DNA of 64,000 nt from Opisthorchis felineus (lineage: Eukaryota; Platyhelminthes; Trematoda; Opisthorchiida; Opisthorchiidae): assembly GCA_004794785.1 (NCBI GenBank), contig SJOL01007305.1:133606-197605 (forward strand), written 5' to 3'. Below, in pieces: positions 37,933 through 49,568 of the stretch; the first letter of the stretch is position 1, and every line of letters starts with the position of its first letter. The translations under genes and the position numbers were made by a program. A model generated the notes under the pieces. That model ran no database searches. It was not told the origin of the DNA and worked only from the letters and a program-made list of their open reading frames with translations.

Positions 37933-38922
37933 CTGAAAAAACCAACCTTATTGATCCACTTAATCTGTCCGTTCAGAGAACATCTGTGGATGCAGGCGTG
38001 GGGGCAAACCAAGCAGCAAACAGCAGGCAAGAAACCAAAGGTAGCAAGGATTTTTTTATATCTGAGTCATGTAAAATTGTTTGAGCAGACATTCTCGAAA
38101 TGAATTGGCAAGCAGTATTTAAATTTCAATTACTTTATATCTGATAAAGACAGAAAGTGTGCAGCGTGAAGTTGGGTAGTACTCAAATTTTGGTATGATT
38201 CAGTTTCAGGAGCGAGTAATTCGAATACGGCGTGAAAAGATCTTTCTCATCACGTCTAATTTATTGACGCTTTCCCCTACTATCACGAGTAAGTTTCCAA
38301 GGGGTAATGACGGTTACAAGTAACCACCTGAACAATGGTTTCCGCACTAATAATAATGTGCTTTGTGTTGGTACGTCTGAGTAAATGTGATATAAAATAA
38401 GTTCTAAATTTATCAACTTCTTTTATGTAAGTTCAAATGACTGCTTCATTTAGTACGTTAATTTACTAATTGGAAATGGGTGAACGCTTGTTACACCGTG
38501 AGGTGCAAATTCCAAACGCATCGTCTAGCAAGATTGTTTTTTCCAGGCTGTCACGCACATCGGCGAGAAAACTATAAAAAGTATTGTTCCTTCCTGATTG
38601 ATAGCAAGTGGTGCAACAGATTGATAGCATACGCATTATCTACAAACGCCCCCGTGGACCTGAACTTTAAGCTGCAGGTAATTGCAGATACAGTGGGCGT
38701 TTTAGAGAATTTGATCAATCTGCTAGTGGATACTACTCCAAAAAATCTAATTTCCATATGAGTGCAAGCAATTCGTGCATTTACGTTGGAAGCAAGTCGG
38801 AAGTTGGAAGCAGTGTCGAAATTCGGCTTCTAATCTGGGTTAAGCAGTATAGGGTCGTGGTCGATAACACGAAAGAAAGGATAATATAATCCCGGACTCA
38901 GATGTTGAATGTAATACAGATG

Positions 38923-38941
38923 TATATATATATATATATGC
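38923..38941. repeat. Short (TA)n repeat
   Basis: About nine TA units followed by ATGCATATG. Confidence 0.75.
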
Positions 38942-39089
38942 ATATGATACATCCGATGAATATCTTTTATCTTCGAGTTACCGGCCGATCCATTTTAATT
39001 GTTATATTACTTCGGCTTCTTTGGATGGACCGACATTCTTTTCAGTGAAACAGGGGATTCAGATCACCTGAATACAGAAATCCTTTGTA

Positions 39090-39160
39090 GGAAACCACTG
39101 TAGGATTTGAACGAAGTCTAACACAAAGCTCATTCCGCCGGCTGGACCAGTTAAAACGAT
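39090..39160 (-). mobile_element. Possible tRNA-like SINE head
   Basis: The minus strand has TGGTCCAGCCGG (39150-39139), a box-A-like match, and CGTTCAAATCC (39113-39103), a near-exact box B, about 25 nt apart. This is short of the usual tRNA spacing. No acceptor-stem pairing was seen. Likely a SINE fragment. Confidence 0.3.
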
Positions 39161-40926
39161 CAGTGGCACCCGCGTTCAACAAAAAATTTAATAGCTGGTG
39201 AAAATCTGGTGGCTGTACACAAATATCGGAAGATAGGCTTTTTTATTGGAGATGATGAATGGGTAAAACCACACTAGTCTACCAATGGTGGGAGAAATCT
39301 AACATGGGGACCACTGTTAAATGGTTTGCCATAAGTCCATTCTTCCATTTAAAACCGGAATCGATAAATCCACCCCACGCTGCGATTAGTGTCACCAATA
39401 GATTTGAATTGCATCACATGTCTATAAAAATTAATGCAAGATTAGTTTTCTGTGACAGATGAATCACGCCTGGTTTTTGGCGGAAAGGTTCTAGACAGCA
39501 AGTACTTGGAAGCGGTTCAAGAAGCATAATTGAGACGTGATTGTAGCACCAGTTTATTATCTACCTCTCTCAAATATTTTCAGATTGATCGTGTTCTTAA
39601 TGGGAAAAACATGGTGGAGTTCTCAGTCATTGGGAAGATGTTTGGGACCGATTGAGTAGTCATCATTTCAGAGAGGTTTGGTAAAATCCACTGACTGTTT
39701 ACTAAACTTTTCTGAAACGATGGTGAAGTTCACTTGCAAATACATTTTCTCTTAAAGTACGACTGTGATGAGTACCAGCTGAGTCTCTCCTCGAATGTGC
39801 TGCACGAAAGCCGTCTTATTCTTTAGATGATTTATTCAAGACAAACGGCGCATCAGTGAACGGCACATGTAGCCGAACATCGCTAGTTATACAGCCATAT
39901 AAACTTAATTACTTCTCCTCTCGAAAAATATGATACTTCAGAAAGGGTCAGTTAGCGAGGCACAAGTCATCTTAACTTTAAAGTTCCAACAAAATGCCTA
40001 CAAATCGGGAAAAGAGGCCGTGTGTGTGTGCCTGACGCGCAGACACAACTAAAAGTATAGAAACTAAAGTCTGCTGTTGGGTCCAATATCTCTATGATCT
40101 TCAGTAATGAGGAGCCTGAAAACTAAGGCCAGCATGCACTTCCACATCCAGAATTTAACTCGATGAACAACATTTACCTCCAACAAACCTGACTAAACTC
40201 CCACACTTTTTGTTTGCTACTAATATCTCAAAGTCACTTGATATGTTTGCCCCAACCCGAAAGGCAAACAAAAGTTTCCTAAACAGGTCTGTATTCTTAG
40301 CTGACTGTATGTAGTGCTGATTGACTGATTTGCAGAAAATCATGAAAACATTAATGCTAGATTTTGAATGCCACAATTTTAGAACGTTTTTAATTTGTCC
40401 ATTCTCGTAAAGGGTGGAAATTTTGTTTTTTCTAGCCTGCTTCTGTGAAAAATGTTAGTACACGAGATCTTGTAATTTTCCTTGTTCAGCTTGTTGGCTG
40501 ATCATTGGGGGCATTTAATACATTTTTCCCCAGTGTCCCAACAAAATTTTCCAATGGGATTGAACACATTTTCATGTACAAACCTTGTACAATGTCTTAG
40601 CTGAAATCCGTCCCAGCTCACAGATATACACCTCCAGGTAATTTCTGGTAAACAATTCCAGTTATTCTATGCTAACGCAACACTTCCTTGAGGTGGACAC
40701 TAACAAGATCCGATCTCGAGCAGTTTACTTCATCCAGGTGTAGCTTTTGTGTTTTCATTCCGCAGTTTTGTATGATCTACAAATGTTGTAGAAAGAATAC
40801 GATAATATCTAGTCATACAGACAAGGTGAAATGAATTTATCAGCCATTATCGGTCTATCTGTAATCGCGAGTGTCAACACTAGTCTGACTGGGGTTAACT
40901 GGACACAGTCAACGGGGCTAGGGAAT

Positions 40927-41520
40927 TTTGAAAACAAAAGTTTGCCTTCGAGAAATACACTCATTTGCAAATCAATTTAGTTTTAAAGGGAGACTCAACT
41001 GAATCTCTCGTTTATGATATTCTTCAACTGAATGTGCTGCCCACAGGCCGCCTCATGTTTTAGTTGGCACGATATTCGAGATATCGCAGTATATTTTCAT
41101 AAGGGAAGCATAAGACTGACGGAAACTAGGGGACTGCACCTACCCGATGAGCCTCAAGAAGGACAAAACCGGTCGTGGGATGTCGAAGAGTTTTCAGCAA
41201 CCTTGTGAGCAGTTTCTTCTATGAAAATATACTGCGATATCTCGAATATCGTGCTAACGGAAATATGAGGCTGCCTGTTGGCGGCACATTCAGTTGAATA
41301 ATATGAAAAAAGAGAGGTTCAGTTGAGTCTCTCGTAAAAACCAATTTGATTTGAAAATGAGTGTATTTTTCCAAATCAGTCCAATTTGGGTTCAAGTAGA
41401 ACATAAGGTTGACGGAAACTTGGGGACTGCGCCTACCTGATGAGCTCCAAGAAGGGCGAAACAGATCGCGGGATGTCGAAGAGTTTTCAGCAACCTTGTG
41501 AGTAGTTTCCTTTATGAAAA
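40927..41520 (+). mobile_element. Palindromic double hammerhead element, copies 3 and 4
   Basis: Two hammerhead domains in the same direction lie about 290 bp apart. Copy 3: CCGATGA at 41144-41150 and GGACAAAACCGGTC at 41161-41174 (core U4 and G12 changed). Copy 4: CTGATGA at 41437-41443, four-pair stem II around CAAGAA, GAAAC at 41458-41462 and cleavage triplet ATC; the core is fully conserved and only one stem III pair is lost. An inverted repeat of about 150 bp or more flanks copy 3: 40949-41101 pairs with 41220-41371, with GATATCGCAGTATATTTTCA matched exactly. The right arm is also the 5' part of copy 4. The family resembles the Sm-alpha SINE-like ribozyme elements of schistosomes. Confidence 0.8.
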
Positions 41521-41550
41521 AATATACCTTATTTATCTGGCTATATTTAG

Positions 41551-41674
41551 GTGTTTATTGTCAAAAAACCGTTGAACGTTTATGTATTAACACCACATCA
41601 CAGAACTCCTGTGATCTGGTGATGGAAAATCATGATCAATTAAATTCTTGCAATTTGAAGGGATCCTTGTGCAG
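41551..41674 (+). CDS. Cysteine-rich exon next to the hammerhead cluster
   Basis: This exon starts after CTGGCTATATTTAG and ends at a GTGCGA donor: two leading bases, 40 codons, two trailing bases. It encodes five Cys at spacings of about 7, 9, 12 and 6 residues and an Asn-Thr-Thr glycosylation site, suggesting an extracellular module. If not spliced, the frame begins at ATG 41514 with a hydrophobic leader like a signal peptide. That ATG lies in sequence related to the repeat element just upstream. No named Cys-rich fold is recognised. Confidence 0.3.
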
Positions 41675-43029
41675 GTGCGAACAAAAGCAATTCAAGCAAA
41701 ATCATCCTGCCAGTTTGCACTTCAAAATCAACTTCGTTAAACACCTTTCCCACATATCATAGCTTTACAAATTCGATCCATCTTGGGAGAAATTGAGGAC
41801 TGAAGAAGGTAGTGAGAAACGTCTAACCCAAAGGCAAGCCCTGCATATCTACTCGCCTGATCGCCTGCAGCACGAGAATATGACTGCGTTTTTTTTGTTT
41901 TTGATGGCAAAATACAGACAGCCTAGTAGCCTGGCGTTATGCCCGGATTTGTTTGTCCATGGGAAGCCCTGTAAGTTTTTTTGAACCACAAATGGATCAC
42001 CGAAACTACCAAAGACCTCAACGACTTCAGTGACACTTTCGTCGCAAAAGACTACGTAGCCGTCCTTCCTGGCACATTTACGCCACCATACAGTTAAAAT
42101 ATTCAACTAACAACGCTGACTCAGAAAGAAGTTTACCTTAAACTGGCAAAAATTCACCCGCACTACGCCGTCTTCCAGAGAGGACACCCTCATCCTAAAT
42201 CACCGTATCTCAGAAATCTATCGCCGATTACATCAGTTGACTATGATTGAAGGAATGCTAAAATAGATGTCCAAAGCCTACCAACTTGATGATTGACAGA
42301 GATTCCAACGCATTCTGTGCGCTTTTGCTTGTTTGAAAGTTGGAGAGTGGTTAATCCGTAGTAATATAGGACCTCCGGTGGACACAAGCTATTGCGCACC
42401 AAGGTTGTGTTCATACTGATAGGATAAAATATCTTGATGACATTCCACTATTTATGGTTCAAACAAACTGCTGGTAATATTTTAGTTAGTCTCCTCATGG
42501 ATGTTCTAACTGAGCGCTATAATCTATGCAGTCTTTGGGAGCATTATTGATTCCGCTTCTTACACACTGCATCTGGAAATGATTAAATGCTTCGTGAACG
42601 CTCATAATGCCACAACATTGTGCATATATGCATATGAGGATCAGCGCATTAAAAATCTCGTCATTTCTCATCTTGTTGGATTGATGGCTTCAGAGTCATC
42701 AAATCGAGGTTTTGAAATTTAATACGGATAATCTCAAAGTCTGCTCCGCATCGCGGAACGTCTTTGTCCCTCTAGTTAACACTTGTTATCCTGTCAGTTT
42801 ACTTTCTATTTTTTTATGAATGCTGCTCTGATGCACGTATGTTATGTTACTGTATCTTAGGTAAAAGTTAAAATTCTCCACAAACTACGAAAAAAGAAGT
42901 GTCTTTTGCCTTGTTATAGCCTTCCACAGATTGCTGGACAACAAACTGTTGGGAAGTGGTGTAATCACCTTACAATCGTATAATCTGTAATGTGCATATG
43001 TTATAGTAAAGTACAGCTTACAATGTATA

Positions 43030-43300
43030 GACGTAGTACTCTACTCATAAGGTTGCTGGAAATTCTTCGACAACCCACAATTCTTATTCTTCGTCCTTCT
43101 TGGGGCTCATCATGTAGGTGCATTTGCCGATTTTCCGTACCTTATGTTCTAGTGGAACACAAATTGCCCGAAATTAGCAAAATACACCCAGTTGCAAACC
43201 AGTTTGATTTTTGCGCGAGACGCACCTGGGACTAAGCTGAATCCCTCGTCTATGATATTTTTGTGTGACTGAATGTGGGTGAGCAAACACCCAGTCAATC
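43030..43300 (-). mobile_element. Hammerhead-ribozyme repeat element, copy 5
   Basis: This is a full-length minus-strand copy: 5' arm with AGTC…GAATCC (43230-43300), the CAATTTG…GTGTTCC segment, then the ribozyme. The core reads ATGATGA (43113-43107) for CTGATGA and GAAGAATAA for GAAAC, with extra bases in stem III, so it is inactive. The 3' block (TGTCGAAG…CAGCAACCTTATGAGTAG) is well kept. Confidence 0.75.
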
Positions 43301-43309
43301 TACTTTAAC

Positions 43310-46090
43310 TGATAGCTGAAGAATTGTTAGTTAAATACACTACTTCTCAGTTAATAATAGCCAAATGGCGTTTTTAGCATCTAACCGCCGTCAAAATGGG
43401 GGTTTGCTTCTCTCCACGGATTTGCAAAAGTATGCGTTGCATCAGTACAGTGCTTTCCGGACGTTTACTCTGACCCATCTATTAAAGGACAAGACTGATA
43501 TTGAAAGGAAAATATCTTTAGGAGAACGTTCTACAGTCAACCATTAAAAAATGGAATTTATTTCTACTTTCCACATCTCTGAAATAAGTGCACACTATTT
43601 TTAAATAATCATCTCCGTTTCGACCAGCACTTCGCAGTATGCAGGGTGGACAACTTTCATTTTGTGCGCACTAATTACACACTATTACAGTCTGAAATCA
43701 CCTCGATGAAGTTTTATATTCGGAACTGTAAACAAGAATCTCAGCAAACTTTTTCTACCTCGGTTGGAGAACGCTGATTACGTCTACTCCCATTTTAAAG
43801 TAACCCCAATGGATTTCACCTGGGCGTGAGTTGTGCCCAGAAGGTCTGAAAATACACCATAATAGAACAATCGGTAGGCTCTTCTTTCTTATGTTTTTTT
43901 TTACTTAATTCTTTCGCAATTCTTGAGTGAGCTGTAGGAAACACAGTCTACTGTTAGAAATTCCTCAGAATATATTCCATCGAGATTTAAATGATGAAAT
44001 ACAGTGTGCAAAGGTTGTTGACCAAAGTGTGCTTTATTACAGCAGTCTATGTTCCGTAGGTTTATATTATAGCATCACAAAATGTGCGAGGTGACTAACG
44101 CGCTTAGTGACTGAGTAGTTGTTTTCTGTGTGCAATGTTGAAATGATGCTTTTCTATGTGGCGTCTTTAACTAATCATTAAGTAAAATCAAGTTGTCACC
44201 AAAGATAGAGTGAATTATGCTTTTTCAGATTTCGGAATGTTTTTATTGGAACACGGACTCTACACTTCTGAAAGAAACGAACAAACGCCATTTGGCGAAC
44301 AGTAAATTTGTTTTGTACACTGCATACTTTGTACAGTGGATATAACCCTAAAACATACAAACAAGGAATACCTATCAGTTTTCACACACAAGTGAATGAA
44401 CGCGGTTGATATATGCGCTGTGGTGATCCCGGGGTTAAAGGAAAGGCATCTAGTGATGCCTTCATAATTTCGCATCAGCTGATTCGAACTAAATATTTTT
44501 TCAAAAGAGTACTTGGCTCAACTGTGGTGATTTCTTATTTCGATTCCTAGATCTTCGAGAAACGGTTTTCGGGAATTTACCGATTCCTAAAAGGAGTACG
44601 CGTAAAGTGTTTGCATCCCACTGTTTTACTTAAACGAGTCAAACAGTATGTGGCACTTAATCGTCATAAGTAAAACTCTAAATACTGTGTGATAAAACAA
44701 TTGATGTCAAGTTTTCCATTTTTAGGTTTAAAGCTGAAAAGACATTTGTAATACAGGGCTGAGAAAACCTCATTTTTGCAGTAATATGCGCTACAAAAAT
44801 AGTACATACTTATCGCTGTCACAGAAACGCGAAATGAGTTTATGATTTGTGGTGAATTTTGTGGCTTAGCTTTTTGGCACTTCGATTTCTTATATTTTAT
44901 TTGGCAAAAACTAAACAATATTTTCTGTTTGCACAAAAAAGATCTTGAAATCCAGACAGGTGCAAAAACATTCTGTAAAAACAAATTAATTCTCTGGAAA
45001 ATCCGCTGTAATGTTATCCGCACGAATCACATCCGGACGATTTTTTTGTTTAGCATGCGTGGAACTGTGAAGTTCTCACGCAAAATCTTTCAGCACGCTG
45101 TAGTCGCACTTAGCTTGTTCTTGATCCTATAAGATGTGTCAGTTTGATGTCATCGGTTGTAAATCTCCATTGCATTTCAGTAGGCCCTTTAAAGCCACAT
45201 AACACAAGCAATGATAAGTTACTTTAAAACGTGTTTTACTTCGTCTAGAAGCTCTACCTCTGTGTTATGCGCTGACTAATAGTATTTTGGAACAGCTGAG
45301 TTCAGCAGCTCAGTTATTGCTAAGCAAAGAGTGTCTGTAGTTTTTTAACGTGAGTCCGCCCACTAACAACGTCTGAGAGTCAAACGTCAACCTAAACCAA
45401 CAAATTACCATCTGTTTGTTCAAATGCCTGTAGGGGCAACCGAGCCACCGAAATTCTGAGACATTTCCAAGGGCGAAATTCCTATCCAACATCCAAGACC
45501 ATCCAAACTATCATATAAAGTCATGAATAATAACCAAAATTTCCAAGAATCTGTACAATTTTACCACCTTTACCGGTAATAATTATCTATTGCTCTTATG
45601 CGCCTCTGAACAACCGTCCCTGCGCCTACCACGATGCAAGCACTCGATGCCCTTGTGTGGCCAGCTGTCCGTATTCCAACCATCATACATTTTTCACAGT
45701 AGGAGTGTTTAAATTTACCTTGCATACAGTGTCTCACGTCACTATCCAAAGCTTTTTCGATACCCTAGGGAAAAACCTTAGTAATCGCCTGCATCGGTTC
45801 AACAAATGTTTTATTCATTATTACAGGTGACTTCGTCAATGCAATCATTGTAGTAAGACCCTAAACAATTTCCTGTTCCTTCCATGCTTCTTCTGATAAA
45901 TTTCTTTCAAGCACACGGAAATATCATACTGTCACTACTAAAGTGTGAAAGATCTCAGGCACGTTTTTAAAAGAAAATTTGTTTGAGGAAATGCCTTTCT
46001 AAAAGAAAAAAACCTTCTTTTGGAATTAACCAAGTTGGAACGCAATATCTTTGGTACTGACTCCTACATGCTGCTTGTATATTTTGTGTG
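43310..46090. other. Stretch without a supported gene
   Basis: AT-rich. The longest frames (44664-45023 minus, 44842-45132 plus) are opposite each other and low in complexity. No repeats recognised. Confidence 0.4.
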
Positions 46091-46169
46091 AAAGCTAAAA
46101 CTAACGAAGCACGAGCTTGTTTATGAACTGGTACTTTTTTGCATCCTACCGGCGGTGACAAATCAACAG

Positions 46170-46446
46170 TTTCCAAATCCGTGTGGAAAAAACGGATTCC
46201 GGATCGGGAAAAGTTTCATGTGGATAAACCCAAATGCAACGCTCAGTTTTCAATGTAGCCGAATATATTTAGATGCCCTCGACAAAGCTACTATGTGGGT
46301 GTTCATGAATGATTTATGTATCGAGCTGTTCGTTTGCGGAAACTGCCGGAACCCACACACCTTTTCCGGCGAAACAGGTTTTGCAGCAAGAAGTCGATCG
46401 TCAAGGAAGGGGAAACTGCTAGCACAAACGAATCGTGATATTGTCT
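46170..46446 (+). CDS. Candidate exon with extracellular character
   Basis: A T-rich region ends in ATCAACAG before 46170, and the frame is open to TGA at 46444-46446 (and upstream to about 46092). It encodes Cys at irregular spacing, an Asn-Ala-Thr site, several Trp/Phe and a basic tail. A possible donor (CAG|GTTTTG) lies at about 46376. The opposite-strand frame at 46250-46495 is treated as a shadow. No family recognised. Confidence 0.35.
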
Positions 46447-47133
46447 GAAATTGTGACCTCAGAAGAAACGTCAAAATCCCGGAAGTCTTTAACATTGAAC
46501 ATAACCACTATTTTTCAAAGGTTTGTGATTCTTGCCACTGGTGCACAATACATACATGTGGAGCATAATTCCAGGAGTTTCAGGCACGTTATCCGCATTA
46601 TTATATCATACATTCTATAAGTTTAGGTAACGTTCCTGATTCAAGTCAGGATTAAATAGACACGAAATCAGAACATTAGAACTGGCTTCTCAGAAATCCT
46701 CATAGAGGTGGCATTAGCCTAGCAGAACCGATCAAACAGGTGGTTCCCCCCACTTTAACGTTTCTGCACCTTATCAACTTGCCCTATCGCGGTGTTCATC
46801 CTTAACCATTTGCCTGCAGTAACAACGATATTTTCTCCTAAGATGATTGATGTAGCAGGTAGATGGGAAGCCAGGAGTGTTTCTAGGTCAGTTGGAGCCT
46901 TAACCACGATTCGGCCATAAATATCCACAAGTCAAGCGAAGATAGTCTTAGGTTTGTCCGCTTGGCTAAAAATTGTGGGCAACCATCCTCTCATCGGTCG
47001 AGGTGACATCATGAGTGTGACATTATGTGGCGTTGTGTACCATAGCGTCCACGGCCGTGCGTCGAGCGCTGGATGCGAGTGGGTATATCCACGTATATGT
47101 TGCTAGCAGTGATTAATGCTCGACTACGATTAC

Positions 47134-47596
47134 CTTCTTGATCGGATGGTTCTACTGGTTGTTCCGTCAAACAGTGCTTTGTTTGGTTGACATCCGCATG
47201 ACATTCGGGCTTGGCCTTTCCAAATCTATTCGACTGGCTGGCACCCGAGAGAGATCCCCCTACATTGCGGCTTTGGCTTAGGTAATTCATCGGATTCCGT
47301 TTGATCAGGGCATCGGTTCCATTTTGGTATTTTGGGTTAACCGCTGGTCCTTTCTAAACATGCAAGTAAATCACTATGCCAACAAAGTCTTTCTCCCCTG
47401 CATCACATCGCCGATTGCCATGACTGCCAATGTTTCCAAGCTGCATTTTCAATCGCACTAGTTCCCATGTATGGGAATGAAGTCGACTCGTCATGTATTC
47501 CGCTGGCTGCATCGTGTTCATTCGCTTGCCTTTATGGTACAACACAGAATTTGATACATTTGGTGCAGCTGTTTCAGCAGGATTATCGTTATCCAA
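47134..47596 (-). CDS. Hydrophilic exon(s) interrupted by one TAG, unrecognised
   Basis: Two blocks in the same frame, 47596-47357 and 47353-47134, are separated only by an in-frame TAG that is also a good acceptor (CTTGCATGTTTAG). The downstream block ends at GTAATC after one base of a codon. Both encode Ser/Asn/Gln/Arg-rich, probably disordered sequence with coding codon use. Either the two are exons with an intron as short as 30 nt (donor GTTGGC, weak), or the TAG is a real stop in a decaying gene. The exon end phase matches the start phase of the TMEM26-like exon at 11302. Confidence 0.4.
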
Positions 47597-48577
47597 TAAA
47601 ATTTAACCTATCGGTGTGCTTCCCCGATTCTTTCATGCTGTAATTAGTCTGTTATGAGCTCAGATTTATTCTTGACGTGGAGGAGAAATATCCTCTTGTT
47701 TACTCCTGTCACCATTTTGAGGTTCAATGTTTCTTCAGGCTTATTTCAGTGAAATTTTGTAGTCGTTCTTCAAAAACTAGGCTTTGACAAGGCCTATTAT
47801 ATTGAAGTAAGTACTATTGGCCAGAAATTCTACAGGACTCATCAAATGGACCATCTAAGCCTGGGACAAAATCAACAGCCATCTGTTTATTAATTATATA
47901 CACCCTTCTTAGTCCAGTTGAAGGAACAAAAAAATGGTTTACCATCAGTATTTATCAGGGATTGCTGATGATTACGCTCAAATTATGGTCATTCATCAAA
48001 CAAAAACAGAAACTAATTCAAAATGTGTTTGTACAACAACCCTTTAAGTTTTGGGCTAACCTAAATTTGTCAGAAGTCAATTACTGAGATTTTAATGCCT
48101 CTACCACTCCGTGGTTATCAGACTGTATTCTAATGACCAACAAGTTTTAAGTTCCTGACTGGTTTATCGCTACAACATAACAAGGCAACGATTTACTTCA
48201 ACAAAATGTTGGACGTCGGAACCGTGCTTACCAGACTGATGGTCCATGTTGTGTTACGCAGCCGTGGGGAGCAATTTAGAGTTTCGATTCCGACAAATAT
48301 TCCGGGTATGAGCGAGCACACAATGGTATTTGGATCTGAGCGTCGGATTGTTCAATCAAGTTAATTTGAAGTGGTAGGACGACTAGATCACTTAGTTCCA
48401 AATTTAGTCACGTCTGCGCATCTACTTTAATAGAGGGAGAGGATTTGATTAAATAGCTTTTTCCCAAAAGCTGATTGGTCAAATTGTCAAACCAACTGAA
48501 TAACCGGGAATAAGCCGGTAATATTTGTTTTACTGTTGCAATTATTACTGAAAATATATCGTTTTCCCTGTCAAAAG

Positions 48578-48726
48578 CGAAACTTTGTAATCCATTTCGA
48601 CGGAACGGACCGAAATAAAGAAAATGTAACATGTAAACATCCCAGTCACGTTCTTTGTCAGCTATCAATGGAAAGCTCGAAAGTATGCGTCTGGGATGGA
48701 CAGGAATGCAGTGATTTGTATAAGTG
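48578..48726 (+). CDS. Candidate exon with Cys-rich extracellular character
   Basis: The exon follows TCGTTTTCCCTGTCAAAAG and reads 49 codons plus two bases to a weak donor (GTAGTC). It encodes four Cys, an Asn-Val-Thr site and a segment V-C-V-W-D-G-Q-E-C, which faintly resembles low-complexity Cys/Trp modules of extracellular proteins. It lies upstream of the four-exon model ending at 49568 but does not join exon 48928 in phase. A longer frame on the minus strand (48408-48818) overlaps it, so the strand is uncertain. Confidence 0.3.
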
Positions 48727-48927
48727 GTAGTCGGACCGATTGGACAAGAATACTGAGTACCACGATGAATCTTTATGAAAGGGAGCTTTAAAAACGTAAG
48801 GGTCATTCGATTATGCAATCTTTGTTCTTAAGACCAACATGACCCGTAGTAACTACATGCTGAGCAACTGCCATGCGATGTTCCTGGTCTCAATTTGTGT
48901 GTTCCTTTCCTCACCGTATTATGTCAG

Positions 48928-49568
48928 ATGTGTTCAGTAACCCCTCAAACCGGTTGCCATTCAGTTCAACTCATAGCTGTTACTGAAAACGAACGCACAC
49001 TGACGTATAAAAGGGAATAAAAACCGGAGTGTAAAAGAATACATAAACTGAACAATAAGGATCGAATGGGTTCTCGCCAAAGTTGGGTGAATTTTACGGG
49101 TCAAAGTATTCTCGTTTGCTCACATTTTGTAAGGCAATCTAAGAAATGGACTTAAGGGAGATTTGTATACCTGGGATCAACTGAAAGCCGAATGAGAGTA
49201 GTCACTGATAGGTCCGTCTGGTTTACTTCCTACCAGCTGGATTTTCTTACCAAGTGAGCCTTCTTGTGAAAGAGTCTTTGAAGTCAACTCATTCCATTTG
49301 GTTGTACTGGGTTGTAACCTACACACATTTAGGTGTGATCGGTCGATTATGCAGACTGCCAAACCTTGTTTCAAGGTGGACGGAATTTTCGTTGTGCCGC
49401 CACGCACAACAGACTATGACTACGGTGAGTGACGCGAGGGTACAAGAGAACATGCAGACCAATTTGCCCACCGTTTACTGGTCAGTGTGCCACCGGCTGG
49501 GGAAGCAAAACAGGATGGCTAGCATTTTTCAAGACGTCTGCGTGGCAGAAATTCCGGTCGAAAAGTAG
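48928..49568 (+). CDS. 3' end of an unrecognised gene, four exons
   Basis: Exons are 48928-49004 (acceptor in a C/T-rich tract ending TATTATGTCAG), about 49166-49253 (donor GTGAGC), 49333-49424 (acceptor CACACATTTAG, donor GTGAGT) and 49486-49568 (acceptor TTTACTGGTCAG, ending in TAG). Introns of 79 and 61 nt separate the last three. Every junction is in phase, and codon use is coding in all four. The joined protein end has about 110 residues: hydrophobic beta-like strands, several Arg/Thr and Tyr, and three Cys near the C terminus. The acceptor at 49165 is purine-rich and is the weakest point. No family recognised. It ends about 0.9 kb before the RTE-like element. Confidence 0.6.

Larger units (their letters stand above)
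37940..40920. other. Stretch without a supported gene
   Basis: Low-complexity AT, one (TA)n repeat and a possible SINE head at 39090-39160. Small frames at 38480-38761 and 39259-39462 were not supported. Confidence 0.4.

Noticed and set aside
48240..48320. TTTCGATTCCGAC as a tRNA box B
   Set aside because: No box A at the right distance and no cloverleaf pairing.
48408..48818. 136-codon minus-strand frame
   Set aside because: It overlaps the plus-strand exon candidate 48578-48726 and has no splice support. Strand is not settled, but it was not called.
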